A stretch of DNA of 64,000 nt. It comes from Nocardioides terrae. GTDB lineage: Bacteria > Actinomycetota > Actinomycetes > Propionibacteriales > Nocardioidaceae. Where the stretch lies: assembly GCF_900112345.1 (NCBI RefSeq), contig NZ_FOLB01000005.1, positions 124,001-188,000 of the forward strand, given 5' to 3'. The notes under the pieces are model-generated. The model searched no databases and was not told the DNA's origin. It saw only the letters and a program-made list of their open reading frames with translations. The position numbers and the translations under genes were made by a program. Shown piece by piece: positions 1 to 8,967 of the stretch (positions are counted from its first letter, which is position 1; the number at the start of each line of letters is the position of its first letter).

Positions 1-1
1 C

Positions 2-412
2 GCCTGCAAGAAGTACGACGTCCGGGCCGGCCGACTGGCCCGCGACTCCCGCGCCGGGAGCCTGCCGAACGTCGGCTTCGTGATCCCCGACATCGTCGAC
101 GACGCCCACGACGGCACCCTCGCGCAGGCCGACGCGTGGATCTCGCGCCAGATCGGAAGGCTCACCGCGGGCCCCGACTGGAGGGCCGGCCGGCTCGCGA
201 TCGTGGTCACCGCCGACGAGGACGACTCCCGCAGCGGCAACAAGGTGCTCACCGTCGTGGCGACGAAGGACCAGCCGCGGCGCGCGGTCGCGACGCCGCT
301 CGACCACTACTCCCTGACCGGCTTCCTCGAGGACGTGCTGCACGTGCGGCACCTGCGCCACGCCCGGACCGCGCCCTCGCTCGCCCAGGCGTTCGGCGTG
401 AAGGTCGGCTGA
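2..412 (+). CDS. Phosphoesterase family protein, C-terminal fragment
   Basis: The reading frame is open from the left edge, so only the last 136 residues are present. They match the C-terminal part of the phosphoesterase (acid phosphatase/phospholipase C-like, PF04185) family: a PNVGFVIPDIVDDAHDGT block, where the family usually has a PDxxxDxHD metal-site motif, then ADAWIS and a VVTADEDD strand, also typical of the family's metal-binding core. Such enzymes are usually secreted and hydrolyse phosphomonoesters or phosphodiesters; the substrate cannot be read from this piece. The signal peptide and N-terminal catalytic part lie outside the window. Confidence 0.8.
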   Translation, partial: ACKKYDVRAGRLARDSRAGSLPNVGFVIPDIVDDAHDGTLAQADAWISRQIGRLTAGPDWRAGRLAIVVTADEDDSRSGNKVLTVVATKDQPRRAVATPLDHYSLTGFLEDVLHVRHLRHARTAPSLAQAFGVKVG

Positions 413-430
413 CCCGACACCCGTGTGCGG

Positions 431-2599
431 TCAGCGCGACCCGAGCACGTCGAGGCTGTCCGCCGGGGCCGGGCGGCCCAGCAGGTAGCCCTGCCCGAGC
501 ACCACGCCCAGGTCGATCAGGCAGCGCAGCTCCTCCTCGGTCTCGATGCCCTCGGCGACGACCCTGGTGCCGGTCATGTTCTGGTAGAGCAGGCAGCCGC
601 TGACGACGGCCTGCAGGGTCTCGTCGGCGTCGATGCCGCGGATGAGGGACATGTCGATCTTGACGAGGTCGGGTCGCATCCTCGCGACCCGGTGCATGTT
701 GGAGAACCCGGCGCCGAAGTCGTCGATGGCGATGCGCGCACCACGGGCGCGGGCCCCGTCGAGAGCCTGGGCGATCTCGGCGCCGAAGTCCAGCACCTCG
801 CCCTCGGTGATCTCGAGGACCAGCGAGCTCAGGTCGTCGGGCAGCGCGGCCTGCACCGCCGGGCTGGCCAGGCTCGACAGGCCGACGTTGACCGAGAGGA
901 AGCCCTCGCCGCTCCATCCGCTGATCGCCTTCGCGATCGCGGCGGCCTCCAGCGCGGCGGCCGTGCCGTCGCGCTCGGCCCGGTCGAAGACCGCCCGCGG
1001 GTTCTGCCCCTCGAAGCGGCTCAGCGCCTCCGCGCCCACCACGGCACCCGTCCGGAGGTCCTTGATCGGCTGGTAGACGACACGCATGGCGTTCAGCGAC
1101 GCGGCCTCGTAGGACGCCGGCGTGATCACGGTGATCGACCCCTCCTCGTGGACGGCGATCCGGTCACGACCCGACCGCTTGGCGCGGTAGAGGGCGTCGT
1201 CCGCACGCGCCATCAGCTCGGCGGTGGCCTCCACCCCGTCCCAGGTCGCCACGCCGATCGAGCACGACTGCCCGTGCGTCACCGCCAGGCGCAGCCGGTC
1301 GAGCACCGTGCTGGCCTCGGCCACCTCCAGCTGAGGCAGGAGCACGGTGAACTCCTCGCCGCCGTAGCGGGCGAGCAGGCCCCGGCCCCCGAGGATCGAC
1401 GCCCACGCGGCAGCCGTCTCCTTCAGAGCCACGTCGCCGGCCAGGTGCCCGCGGCTGTCGTTGAACTCCTTGAAGTGGTCCATGTCGAGGACGGCGACGG
1501 TCAATCGCGAGTCGTTCTCGAGCGCGAAGGAGCAGGCACGGGCGAGCTCGTCGTCCCACCTGCGCCGGTTGGCGACACCGGTCAGCGCGTCGCGACCGGC
1601 CAGGCCGGCCAGCTGGACCGCCTTGCGCTGCAGGTCCTTGAGCAGGTCCCACAGCCGCGCGACGACGAGCACGGCGGCCACGCAGCAACCGACGAACACG
1701 ATCCACGGGTAGTCGCTGAACCGGCTGACGTCGGCGACCAGGCCGGTGAGCGGTGCGAGCACGAGCGCGACGCCCAGCCAGGAGATGCGCACGGCGGTGA
1801 TGCCGCCGGCCCGGTCGGGCGCGGCCTGGGAGAGCGTCCGCGCCGACGGGTGCAGGGACGCGAAGCCGATCAGCAGGTAGGAGAGGAGGTAGCCGCAGTC
1901 GATCCAGGACGGGTAGTCCAGGGCCAGGGTGACGCTGATGCCGTAGGCGATGTCGATCACGAGGAGCGAGACCAGCGAGGCGAGCATGGCCTGCAGGGAC
2001 ACGTTGCGCGCCATGCCGTCCGCCAGGAGTCGGAACGCGACCGCGAGCACGAGCAGGTCCCCGACCGGATAGGCGGCCGACACCACCTGCTCGCCGAGGG
2101 TCAGGTCGGCGGCCGCGAAGGCCGGCAGGATCAAGAAGACCAGCCCGGCGACGGTGACGCCCGTGGTGAGGATGGCGGCGTCGAGGAAGGCGGCGCGGTC
2201 GCGACCTCGCCGCCGGGTCCGGACCAGCCACAGGATGCCCAGCGCGAAGGCCGGATATTGCGCGAGGTAGCCGGCGTCCGCGAGGGAGGGCGAGGGACTC
2301 ACGTCCAGGACGTTGTCGTAGATCGTCCAGAGCACGTCGCCGGTCAGGAAGAAGACCTGGGAGACGGCGAAGGCCACCCAGGCGAGCCGGTGGGAGCGCG
2401 GCATCCGGATCGCGCCGGTCACCGTCAGCGCCGTCCCGTAGACGGCACCGACCAGGTAGACCCACGGGTTCGCCGCGGTGTCCTGCACGCCGGCGAAGAT
2501 GGCGATGATCAGCAGACCGACCGCCAGGGCGACGTACGCCAGCCGCGCCGGCCACGGGTTCGCGACCTGCGGCTGTTGTACGGCCTCCATGCGGTGCAT
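431..2599 (-). CDS. Membrane GGDEF-EAL protein (c-di-GMP turnover)
   Basis: About 722 residues. The first roughly 300 residues are a string of hydrophobic helices forming a membrane sensor of unrecognised type. A GGDEF domain follows, with active-site GGEEF near residue 413, then an EAL domain with EAL near residue 524 and the DDFGAG, KIDMSLI and AEGIET motifs intact. Both diguanylate cyclase and c-di-GMP phosphodiesterase activity are therefore possible. The RxxD inhibitory site expected just before GGEEF is absent (glycines and GRGLL instead), so product inhibition at that site is not expected. I chose the ATG at 2599 (MHRMEAV), right before the first helices; an ATG at 2590 is also possible. 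The gene stands alone, tail to tail with the phosphoesterase. Confidence 0.9.
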   Translation of the reverse strand: MHRMEAVQQPQVANPWPARLAYVALAVGLLIIAIFAGVQDTAANPWVYLVGAVYGTALTVTGAIRMPRSHRLAWVAFAVSQVFFLTGDVLWTIYDNVLDVSPSPSLADAGYLAQYPAFALGILWLVRTRRRGRDRAAFLDAAILTTGVTVAGLVFLILPAFAAADLTLGEQVVSAAYPVGDLLVLAVAFRLLADGMARNVSLQAMLASLVSLLVIDIAYGISVTLALDYPSWIDCGYLLSYLLIGFASLHPSARTLSQAAPDRAGGITAVRISWLGVALVLAPLTGLVADVSRFSDYPWIVFVGCCVAAVLVVARLWDLLKDLQRKAVQLAGLAGRDALTGVANRRRWDDELARACSFALENDSRLTVAVLDMDHFKEFNDSRGHLAGDVALKETAAAWASILGGRGLLARYGGEEFTVLLPQLEVAEASTVLDRLRLAVTHGQSCSIGVATWDGVEATAELMARADDALYRAKRSGRDRIAVHEEGSITVITPASYEAASLNAMRVVYQPIKDLRTGAVVGAEALSRFEGQNPRAVFDRAERDGTAAALEAAAIAKAISGWSGEGFLSVNVGLSSLASPAVQAALPDDLSSLVLEITEGEVLDFGAEIAQALDGARARGARIAIDDFGAGFSNMHRVARMRPDLVKIDMSLIRGIDADETLQAVVSGCLLYQNMTGTRVVAEGIETEEELRCLIDLGVVLGQGYLLGRPAPADSLDVLGSR

Positions 2600-2754
2600 G
2601 GTTCCTCCCGGGCTGCTACTGCTCCGACGACCGCCCTCGCGGGCGGCGTCTGGATGTCCGGTCATTCCCCATCAGTGACCAGGGAGGCCACCGTGCACAC
2701 CGGACGAGCCGCAGATCGGCGGTGCGGCGCGCCACCTGAGCGGAACCGGCGGAG

Positions 2755-3596
<842 letters not shown>

Positions 3597-3597
<1 letters not shown>

Positions 3598-4220
3598 CAG
3601 TACAGGCCGTCCGCGTAACTGTCGCCGTAGTAGGCGTCGAGCTCCTCCAGGGTGCCCGGAGCGTGCTCGACCTCCTTGGCGATGACCGCCCGGCGCGGGA
3701 CGCCCGCCTCGGGAGCCCAGGTCTCCGGCTGCCACAGGCCCGAGCGCAGGAGCGCCTTGGCGCAGTGGAAGAAGACCTCCTCGACGTCGACGACCAGCGC
3801 GAGGAGCGGTCGCCGGCCGCGCACGGCCATGTCGTCGAAGAACGGCGCGTCCCTGACGAGCCGGGCGCGACCGTTGACGCGCAGGGTGTCGCCGCGACCG
3901 GGGATGAGGAACTCCAGCCCGACGTGCGGGTTGGCGAGCACGTTGCGGTAGCCGTCGACGCGCTTGTTGCCGGGCCGCTCAGCGATGGCGATCGTCCGGT
4001 CGTCGAGGACGTGGACCAGCCGCCCCGCCGGGTCGCCCTTCGGGGAGGCGTCGCAACGGCCGTCGGCGTCGGCGGTGGCGAGCACGCAGAACGGCGTGGC
4101 CGCCAGCCAGGCGCGGTCGACGGCGAGCAGCCGGTCGCGGCCCTTGGTGCGGGCCCGCTCGTTCGGCTGTCCCACCAGCTCGACGAGCTCGTCGACGGTG
4201 GCGATCTCGGTCCAGGTCAC
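3597..4220 (-). CDS. PPOX-class (pyridoxamine 5'-phosphate oxidase family) flavoprotein
   Basis: 207 residues with the split-barrel FMN-binding fold expected of the PPOX family: FCVLATADADGRCDASPKGD in the first strands, then RPGNKRVDGYRNVLANPHVG, which is typical of a subgroup of uncharacterised oxidoreductases often annotated as MSMEG_1061-like. The real substrate is unknown; PNP oxidase activity should not be assumed. The start at 4220 is the first ATG of the conserved block. A 12-bp tandem repeat lies about 54 bases upstream, where a promoter would be expected, and the stop overlaps the start of dapF. Confidence 0.8.
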
Positions 4221-4273
4221 CGCCCGATCGTACGGGGGTCGGCGTCGCCCTTCACCCGCGTTTCGCCGCCGCC

Positions 4274-4357
4274 GCCCCGGTCACCGCCTCGGTCACCGCC
4301 CCGGTCACCGCCCCGGTCACCGCCCCGGTCACTGCACCGGTCACCGCACCGGTCACC
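4274..4357. repeat. 12-bp tandem repeat, seven units
   Basis: Seven consecutive 12-bp units with consensus GCCCCGGTCACC run without gaps; variation is limited to a few C/T or C/A changes. The ggt stop codon falls in the last unit, so the array is mostly 3' untranslated for ggt and lies upstream of the PPOX gene. In another minus-strand frame it would encode repeated Ala-Val-Thr-Gly, but nothing suggests that frame is used. Confidence 0.9.
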
Positions 4358-6194
4358 GCCTGGCCGGCCTGACCACCCGTGCGGAGCCTCCTCCGCGCCG
4401 GGTGGGCTCGGCCACCGCGATGAGCCGCCCGTGCCGCCCGATCTGGATCGCCGTCGCGGCCCCGATCTCCTGCGCGCTCGTGGGTCCGGTCAGCTGCTTG
4501 AGCGTCTGGCCGAAGGGCGCCAGCGCCGCGGCGTACTTGGCGACGAAGGCCGGCTCGGCGCTGCTCGCCGTCGTGTTGGCGTTGGCCAGCCGCGGCTCGG
4601 TGATCGCCTCGGCGATCGACATGCCGCGGTCGATGCGGTCGACCAGCAGCTGGCTGACGGTGTTGATGATCGTCGCGCCGCCGGGCGAGCCGAGCGCCAG
4701 CCACGGCTTCCTGCCCTTGAGCACGATCGTCGGCGAGATCGAGCTGCGCGGGCGCTTGCCGGGCTCGATGCGGTTGGGGTCGCTCGGGTCGTAGGCGGCA
4801 CTGAAGTCGGTCAGCTCGTTGTTGAGCAGGAAGCCTCGGCCGGGCACCACCATGCCGGAGCCACCGGTCTGCTCGATGGTCAGCGTGTACTCGACGACGT
4901 TCCCCCAGCGGTCGACGACCGTCATGTTGGTGGTCTCGACGTTCTCGGTGTCGGGGCGGGCGGCGCCACGGGCGGGGGCCGCAGCGCACTTGCCGTCGTA
5001 CGACGCCACGTTGCCCGCGGGCACCGGCTTCGGCGCGGCGGTCTGCTCGTTGATCGAGCAGGCGCGCTCGGCGGCGAACGTGTCGCTGAGCAGCTGGCGC
5101 AGCGGCACCTTCACCGACCGCGGGTCGCCGACGTAGGCGTTGCGGTCGGCGAACGCGAGGGCCGAGGCCTCGATGTAGTGGTGGTAGAGCGCGCCCGCAT
5201 CCATGCCGTGGAGGTTGTAGTGCTCGAGGATGTTGAGCATCTCGCCCACGGTCGAGCCGCCGGACGACGACGGTGCCATGCCGTAGATCCTCAGCCCGCG
5301 GTAGCCGATCCTCGTCGGCTTGCGATCGATCGTCCTGTAGCGGCGCAGGTCGCGCAGCGTCATCCGGCCGGGTGTGGCGGGCAGCGTCGCGCCGGCGACC
5401 TTCGGCGGGTGCTGGACGGTGTGCACGATCTGGCGGGCGAGCCGGCCGCGGTAGAGGCCGTCGACGCCCTTCCGGGCGATCAGGTCGTAGGTGCGGGCGA
5501 GGGCGCGGTTGCGGAACCGGCTCCCGACCGCCGGCGGCTGGCCGCCCTTGAGGAAGAGCCGCCTGGTCGACGCGAACTGCGCGAACCGCGCCTGGTTGTC
5601 GGCGGTCTGGTCGTGGAAGGTCTGGTCGACCACGAAGCCCCTCCGGGCCAGCCTCGTCGCCGGCTTGAGCGACCGGGCCAGGCTGCGGGTGCCCCAGCGG
5701 TTCAGCGCGCGCTGCCAGGTCTTCAGCGACCCCGGCACGCCGACGGCGACACCGCTCGAGACCCGCTCGGGGGTGAAGTTGTAGGGCTCGCCCGTGGCCG
5801 GGTCGATGAAGGAGTCGTGCCGCATCCTCCGCGGCGCGGTCTCGCGGCCGTCGATCGTGCCGACCTTGTGGGTCCGCGCGTTGTAGTGGACGAAGTAGCC
5901 GCCACCGCCGATGCCCGAGCTGTAGGGCTCGGTCAGGCCGAGCGCCGCCGCGGCCGCCACCGCTGCGTCGACCGCGTTGCCGCCGTGCTTCAACACCTGC
6001 AGGCCGATCCTGGTGGCGTCCGGGTCGACGGTGCTGATCGCGCCACCGCGCCCGATGCTGGTGGCGATCCTGGGTGGCGCCTTCGGCCGCGTGGCGTCCG
6101 GTGCGGCGGCACCGGCGTGCGGCGAGGTCGTGAGCACGAGGGCTGGGCAGATGAGGGCCGCGGCGAATGCGGCTGCGGAGGTCCGAGAACGCAT
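4353..6194 (-). CDS. ggt: Gamma-glutamyltransferase (glutathione hydrolase family)
   Basis: 613 residues, full length. An N-terminal signal peptide (MRSRTSAAAFAAALI then a hydrophobic stretch ending near AGAAA) indicates export. The proenzyme is expected to cleave itself before the conserved threonine in ENVETTNMTVV (about residue 421), giving large and small subunits; that Thr becomes the nucleophile. Other family blocks are GGNAVDAAVAAAAALG, SSGIGGGGYFVHY, GRETAP, PSSSGGST and SPGGATIINT. It cleaves gamma-glutamyl bonds of glutathione and related compounds outside the membrane. No close partner genes; the stop lies inside a 12-bp tandem repeat. Confidence 0.95.
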   Translation of the reverse strand: MRSRTSAAAFAAALICPALVLTTSPHAGAAAPDATRPKAPPRIATSIGRGGAISTVDPDATRIGLQVLKHGGNAVDAAVAAAAALGLTEPYSSGIGGGGYFVHYNARTHKVGTIDGRETAPRRMRHDSFIDPATGEPYNFTPERVSSGVAVGVPGSLKTWQRALNRWGTRSLARSLKPATRLARRGFVVDQTFHDQTADNQARFAQFASTRRLFLKGGQPPAVGSRFRNRALARTYDLIARKGVDGLYRGRLARQIVHTVQHPPKVAGATLPATPGRMTLRDLRRYRTIDRKPTRIGYRGLRIYGMAPSSSGGSTVGEMLNILEHYNLHGMDAGALYHHYIEASALAFADRNAYVGDPRSVKVPLRQLLSDTFAAERACSINEQTAAPKPVPAGNVASYDGKCAAAPARGAARPDTENVETTNMTVVDRWGNVVEYTLTIEQTGGSGMVVPGRGFLLNNELTDFSAAYDPSDPNRIEPGKRPRSSISPTIVLKGRKPWLALGSPGGATIINTVSQLLVDRIDRGMSIAEAITEPRLANANTTASSAEPAFVAKYAAALAPFGQTLKQLTGPTSAQEIGAATAIQIGRHGRLIAVAEPTRRGGGSARVVRPARR

Positions 6195-6224
6195 GAGTTG
6201 TTCAGTCCCCCCTTGAGACCTACC

Positions 6225-7205
6225 TCACACCTCCTGGATCGCCCGGATCGCTTCGATCGCCGTCCCGGCCCGGTCGGGGTCGTCGTACCTCACCCAGACC
6301 ACGCGGGGGTCCTTGCGGAACCACGCGTCCTGGCGGCGCGCGAACCGGCGGGTCTTCACCACCGTCTGCTGCTTCGCCTCCGGCAGGGTGAGTACGCCGG
6401 CCAGGAGCTGCGCCACCTCCCGGTAGCCGATCGCCGTCGCGGCCGTCCTCGAGGTCGCCAGGCCGGCGTCGAGCAGCCGCTCGACCTCCTCGACGAAGCC
6501 GGCGTCGAACATCTCCTCCACGCGCTGCACGATCCGGGTGTCGAGGGTCTCCCGGTCGATGTCGACGCCGATCTGGATCGAGTGCGGGTCGACGTACTCC
6601 TGCACGGGGAGGCGGGCGCTGAAGGCGTCGCCGGTGAGCTCGATGACCTCGAGCGCGCGGACGATCCGGCGGCCGTTGCCCGGTGTCATCTCCTCGATCC
6701 GGGCGGCCGCGACGGGGTCCTGCTCGCGCAGCCGCTCGACGAGGGGCTGCACCCCGTCCCGGGCCAGCTCCTGCTCGAGCCGCTCGCGGACGGCCGGGTC
6801 GGTGCCCGGGAAGTCGAACCGGTCCAGCACGGCCCGGGTGTAGAGCGCGCTGCCGCCGACCAGCACCGGCGTCCTGCCGCTGCCGCGGAGGTCCGCGATG
6901 ACCGCACGGGCCACCGCCTGGTACTCGGCGACCGTGGCGGCCTCGGTGATGTCGAGGATGTCGAGCAGGTGGTGCGGGATGCCGCGTCGCTCGCTCTCGG
7001 GCAGCTTGGCCGTGCCGATGTCCATGCCGCGGTAGAGCTGCATCGCGTCGCTGTTGACCACCTCGCCGCCGAGCCGCTCGGCGAGGTCGAGGCTGAGCCC
7101 CGTCTTGCCCGCGGCGGTGGCGCCGACGACCGCGACGACGGGTGGGACGACGGGTGGGACGACGGGTGGGCCGCTGGCCTCGCGCCCTGCCCCCGCCGCC
7201 GTCAT
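6225..7205 (-). CDS. miaA: tRNA dimethylallyltransferase
   Basis: 326 residues. It transfers a dimethylallyl group to N6 of A37 in tRNAs reading UNN codons. The P-loop GATAAGKT lies at residues 28-35, followed by NSDAMQLYRGMDIGTAKL and further MiaA blocks. The product is the substrate of MiaB, encoded 1.8 kb upstream on the same strand. I start at the ATG at 7205. An odd N-terminal extension PPVVPPVVPPVV comes from a 12-bp tandem repeat just before the P-loop. Confidence 0.97.
   Translation of the reverse strand: MTAAGAGREASGPPVVPPVVPPVVAVVGATAAGKTGLSLDLAERLGGEVVNSDAMQLYRGMDIGTAKLPESERRGIPHHLLDILDITEAATVAEYQAVARAVIADLRGSGRTPVLVGGSALYTRAVLDRFDFPGTDPAVRERLEQELARDGVQPLVERLREQDPVAAARIEEMTPGNGRRIVRALEVIELTGDAFSARLPVQEYVDPHSIQIGVDIDRETLDTRIVQRVEEMFDAGFVEEVERLLDAGLATSRTAATAIGYREVAQLLAGVLTLPEAKQQTVVKTRRFARRQDAWFRKDPRVVWVRYDDPDRAGTAIEAIRAIQEV
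7135..7170. repeat. 12-bp tandem repeat inside miaA (PPVV x3)
   Basis: Three perfect copies of the 12-mer ACGACGGGTGGG. On the minus strand they encode Pro-Pro-Val-Val three times, directly before the ATP-binding P-loop of MiaA. Copy-number changes would keep the frame. Confidence 0.9.
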
Positions 7206-7268
7206 GAGGGCTAGTGTTCCAAACGGCTCGGTCCCCGCTCGGTGGCCACTGACCTGATGGAGAACGAC

Positions 7269-7337
7269 ATGAGCTTCCTCGACAAGGCCAAGGACGCGCT
7301 CGACGGTCTCGACGGCCGCAACGACGACATCCGCTGA
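7269..7337 (+). CDS. Short ORF resembling the N-terminus of the Rv0909-type antitoxin family
   Basis: A 22-codon ORF (MSFLDKAKDALDGLDGRND plus DIR) with GGAG about six bases before the ATG. The first residues look like the start of the small Rv0909-like antitoxin proteins common in actinobacteria (M-x-FLDKAKDLA...), but those are normally some 60 residues long. Here a TGA comes early, and palindromic element 7370..7446 begins 32 bases later, so this may be a truncated remnant rather than a working gene. It could also be a real micropeptide. Divergent from miaA. Confidence 0.35.
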   Translation: MSFLDKAKDALDGLDGRNDDIR

Positions 7338-7369
7338 CGCACGCTCCGGCACCGCGCTTCGTGGTTGCT

Positions 7370-7446
7370 GCGTACCGATCGGTGACGAAGTGACCTCTGA
7401 GGCTGTTCATGCCGCGCTTCCGCCTCCCGCGCCCCGATTGGTACGC
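7370..7446. repeat. Palindromic element, copy 1 (77 bp)
   Basis: GCGTACCGATCGG at 7370-7382 faces CCGATTGGTACGC at 7434-7446 (one mismatch in the right arm), with 51 bases between. The element overlaps the last 13 codons and the stop of the DUF559 gene. Part of its interior (GACGAAGTGACCTCTGAGG) loosely resembles the interior of copy 3. Confidence 0.8.
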
Positions 7447-8177
7447 CGCTCGGTGATCGCCCCGAGCAGGATCCTGCGCACCTGCTCGGGCTGGAACATC
7501 ACCTGCTCCCAGGTGAAGCGCAGGACGAGCCAGCCGTTGATGACGAACTCGTTGTAGCGGCTCGCATCCCGCCGCAGCGCCGCCGGTGTCCCATGGCTCT
7601 CGAACGAGTCGGCTTCGAGGATGATCCGAAGCTCGATGTCGACCAGGTCGGGCCGACCGAGGTAGTAGTCGCCTCCCAGCCTGACCTGGGGCTGCACCCG
7701 GAGGCCGACGCTGAGAGCGAGCGCTCGCAGGACGGACTCGAACGGGTTCGCTGCGAGCGGCGACGCATGGTGGGCCACCCATCGGATCCGGCGCGATCCC
7801 GGGCCCTTCGCGCCGGCGGCGAGGTCCAGGAGCCGCTGCTTCGACATGCCGGAGCGAAGCGCTGAGTCTGCGACACACAGCCCTTCGTCGAAGCTGAGCG
7901 AGCGCGTGCAGTCCAGCACCGTCCGCTCGATGGAGGTGACCGCCCCTCGTTCGACGTCGCGAGGCGGCAGGTCCAGCCGCCTGATCTGGACGTTGGCGGC
8001 TCGGTCCCGGTCGACACGCTGATTGCGACCTACCGTGATCTGAGGGCGCGTCGGCAGCGCCTTGATCTGCCACCGATGGACGAGCGCCGCACACAACAGG
8101 CTGATGACACCGTGGAACTCAGCAGCGGCATCGGCCGTCTGCGCGAGGAGCAGCTCCCGCTGTTCGTCTGGCGTCAT
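7407..8177 (-). CDS. DUF559 (Vsr-like endonuclease fold) protein
   Basis: 256 residues from the ATG at 8177, preceded by an AGGG-rich stretch. The C-terminal half is a DUF559 domain, distantly related to very-short-patch-repair endonucleases: NPFESVLRALAL, then RPDLVDIELRIILEADSFE, then RDASRYNEFVINGWLVLRFTW. The middle (VTSIERTVLDCTRSLSFDEGL) is the AbiEi-like segment usual in actinobacterial DUF559 proteins. These often begin with a winged helix; here the N-terminus goes almost straight to GVISLLCAALVHRW, so that DNA-binding part seems lost. The last 13 codons come from a palindromic element and two more copies lie upstream. Function unproven; nuclease activity is only inferred from fold. 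Confidence 0.75.
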   Translation of the reverse strand: MTPDEQRELLLAQTADAAAEFHGVISLLCAALVHRWQIKALPTRPQITVGRNQRVDRDRAANVQIRRLDLPPRDVERGAVTSIERTVLDCTRSLSFDEGLCVADSALRSGMSKQRLLDLAAGAKGPGSRRIRWVAHHASPLAANPFESVLRALALSVGLRVQPQVRLGGDYYLGRPDLVDIELRIILEADSFESHGTPAALRRDASRYNEFVINGWLVLRFTWEQVMFQPEQVRRILLGAITERRTNRGAGGGSAA

Positions 8178-8238
8178 GGAAGCCACCCTGATGGAGGACC
8201 GCGACGGGCGCAGGTCGTCATCCACAGGCCGAGGCTCG

Positions 8239-8314
8239 GCGTACCGATCGGTGCTGGAGAGACCAGAGGGGCGGATCATCGCCACAGCAGCCACAGGGAC
8301 CTCGATCGGTACGC
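8239..8314. repeat. Palindromic element, copy 2 (76 bp)
   Basis: GCGTACCGATCGG at 8239-8251 and TCGATCGGTACGC at 8302-8314 (first base of the right arm differs), separated by 50 bases. It lies about 60 bases upstream of the DUF559 start codon. Confidence 0.85.
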
Positions 8315-8328
8315 AGAGGATCGCCCGC

Positions 8329-8404
8329 GCGTACCGATCGGGGCGGAAGTGGCTCCAGGACCGAGTTCTCGCCTCATACGCCTCGCCAACCCCGATCGGT
8401 ACGC
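8329..8404. repeat. Palindromic element, copy 3 (76 bp)
   Basis: Perfect 13-bp arms GCGTACCGATCGG at 8329-8341 and CCGATCGGTACGC at 8392-8404 with 50 bases between. Together with copy 2 it makes a two-element tandem with a 90-bp period. Confidence 0.88.
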
Positions 8405-8531
8405 ACACCATCGGCCACACCCGCCCCGCGAGCGGCGCGGCGCACCGAAACAGCAGAGCGTCAGTGAGCGATACGACGCCGCCGACCGGTTACCGGACCT
8501 CGGAGCAAGATCCGATCAGGGAGGAAAACGC

Positions 8532-8879
8532 ATGGAGCTGGGACCGCAGCCACCGGCGAAGACGGAGCCGCCGGAGATCGTGCCGGGCGGGCCGGACGCC
8601 CTCGACCACGAGGGCGGCGGGGTCGTCCGCGACATCCGCGCGTCCAACCCACCAACCCCGGGCGACGAGGAGGTCGGGATGGGGGTCAGCAGCGAGCGGG
8701 TCGGCCACACCGGGCCCGGTCAGACCGGCACCGACGGCGTCAAGGACACCTCGGTGACCGAGGACGGCGACACCGACGTCCCGCCCGAGCAGCGCCCGGG
8801 CAACGTCGAGACCAATCCTGAGGGTCTCGAGCCGAAGGCCGGCTACCCCTCCCTCGACCCGCGGTCGAAGGACGAGTAG
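8532..8879 (+). CDS. Small hydrophilic protein of unknown function
   Basis: 115 residues, start supported by GGGAGGAAAACGCATG. The product is rich in Pro, Gly, Asp and Glu with no hydrophobic core, so it is probably largely disordered and cytoplasmic. It ends with LEPKAGYPSLDPRSKDE. I recognise no domain. It converges on miaB, with 88 bases between the stop codons. Confidence 0.7.
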   Translation: MELGPQPPAKTEPPEIVPGGPDALDHEGGGVVRDIRASNPPTPGDEEVGMGVSSERVGHTGPGQTGTDGVKDTSVTEDGDTDVPPEQRPGNVETNPEGLEPKAGYPSLDPRSKDE

Positions 8880-8967
8880 CACCCCGGGTAGCGGTCATGG
8901 TGTGGCCGGACGCGCGTCACGTGCGCACCGGCACGCACGATGACCACGAGAAGGACCACGAAAAGGA

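Larger units (their letters stand above)
8178..8531. other. 354-bp gene-free region with two palindromic elements
   Basis: Divergent space between the DUF559 gene and the small gene at 8532. It holds two palindromic elements 14 bp apart (8239..8314 and 8329..8404), so four 13-mers alternate in orientation with starts 63, 27 and 63 bases apart. The rest (8405-8518) shows no clear ORF; a good ribosome binding site (GGGAGG) for the next gene is at 8519-8524. Confidence 0.6.

Noticed and set aside
4252..4989. A 245-codon minus-strand frame ending in AVTG repeats
   Set aside because: It overlaps the C-terminal half of ggt in another frame, and the ggt frame is clearly the coding one.
8062..8757. 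Plus-strand frame across the palindromic elements
   Set aside because: No ribosome binding site, antisense to the DUF559 start and in another frame from the 8532 gene; no protein similarity.
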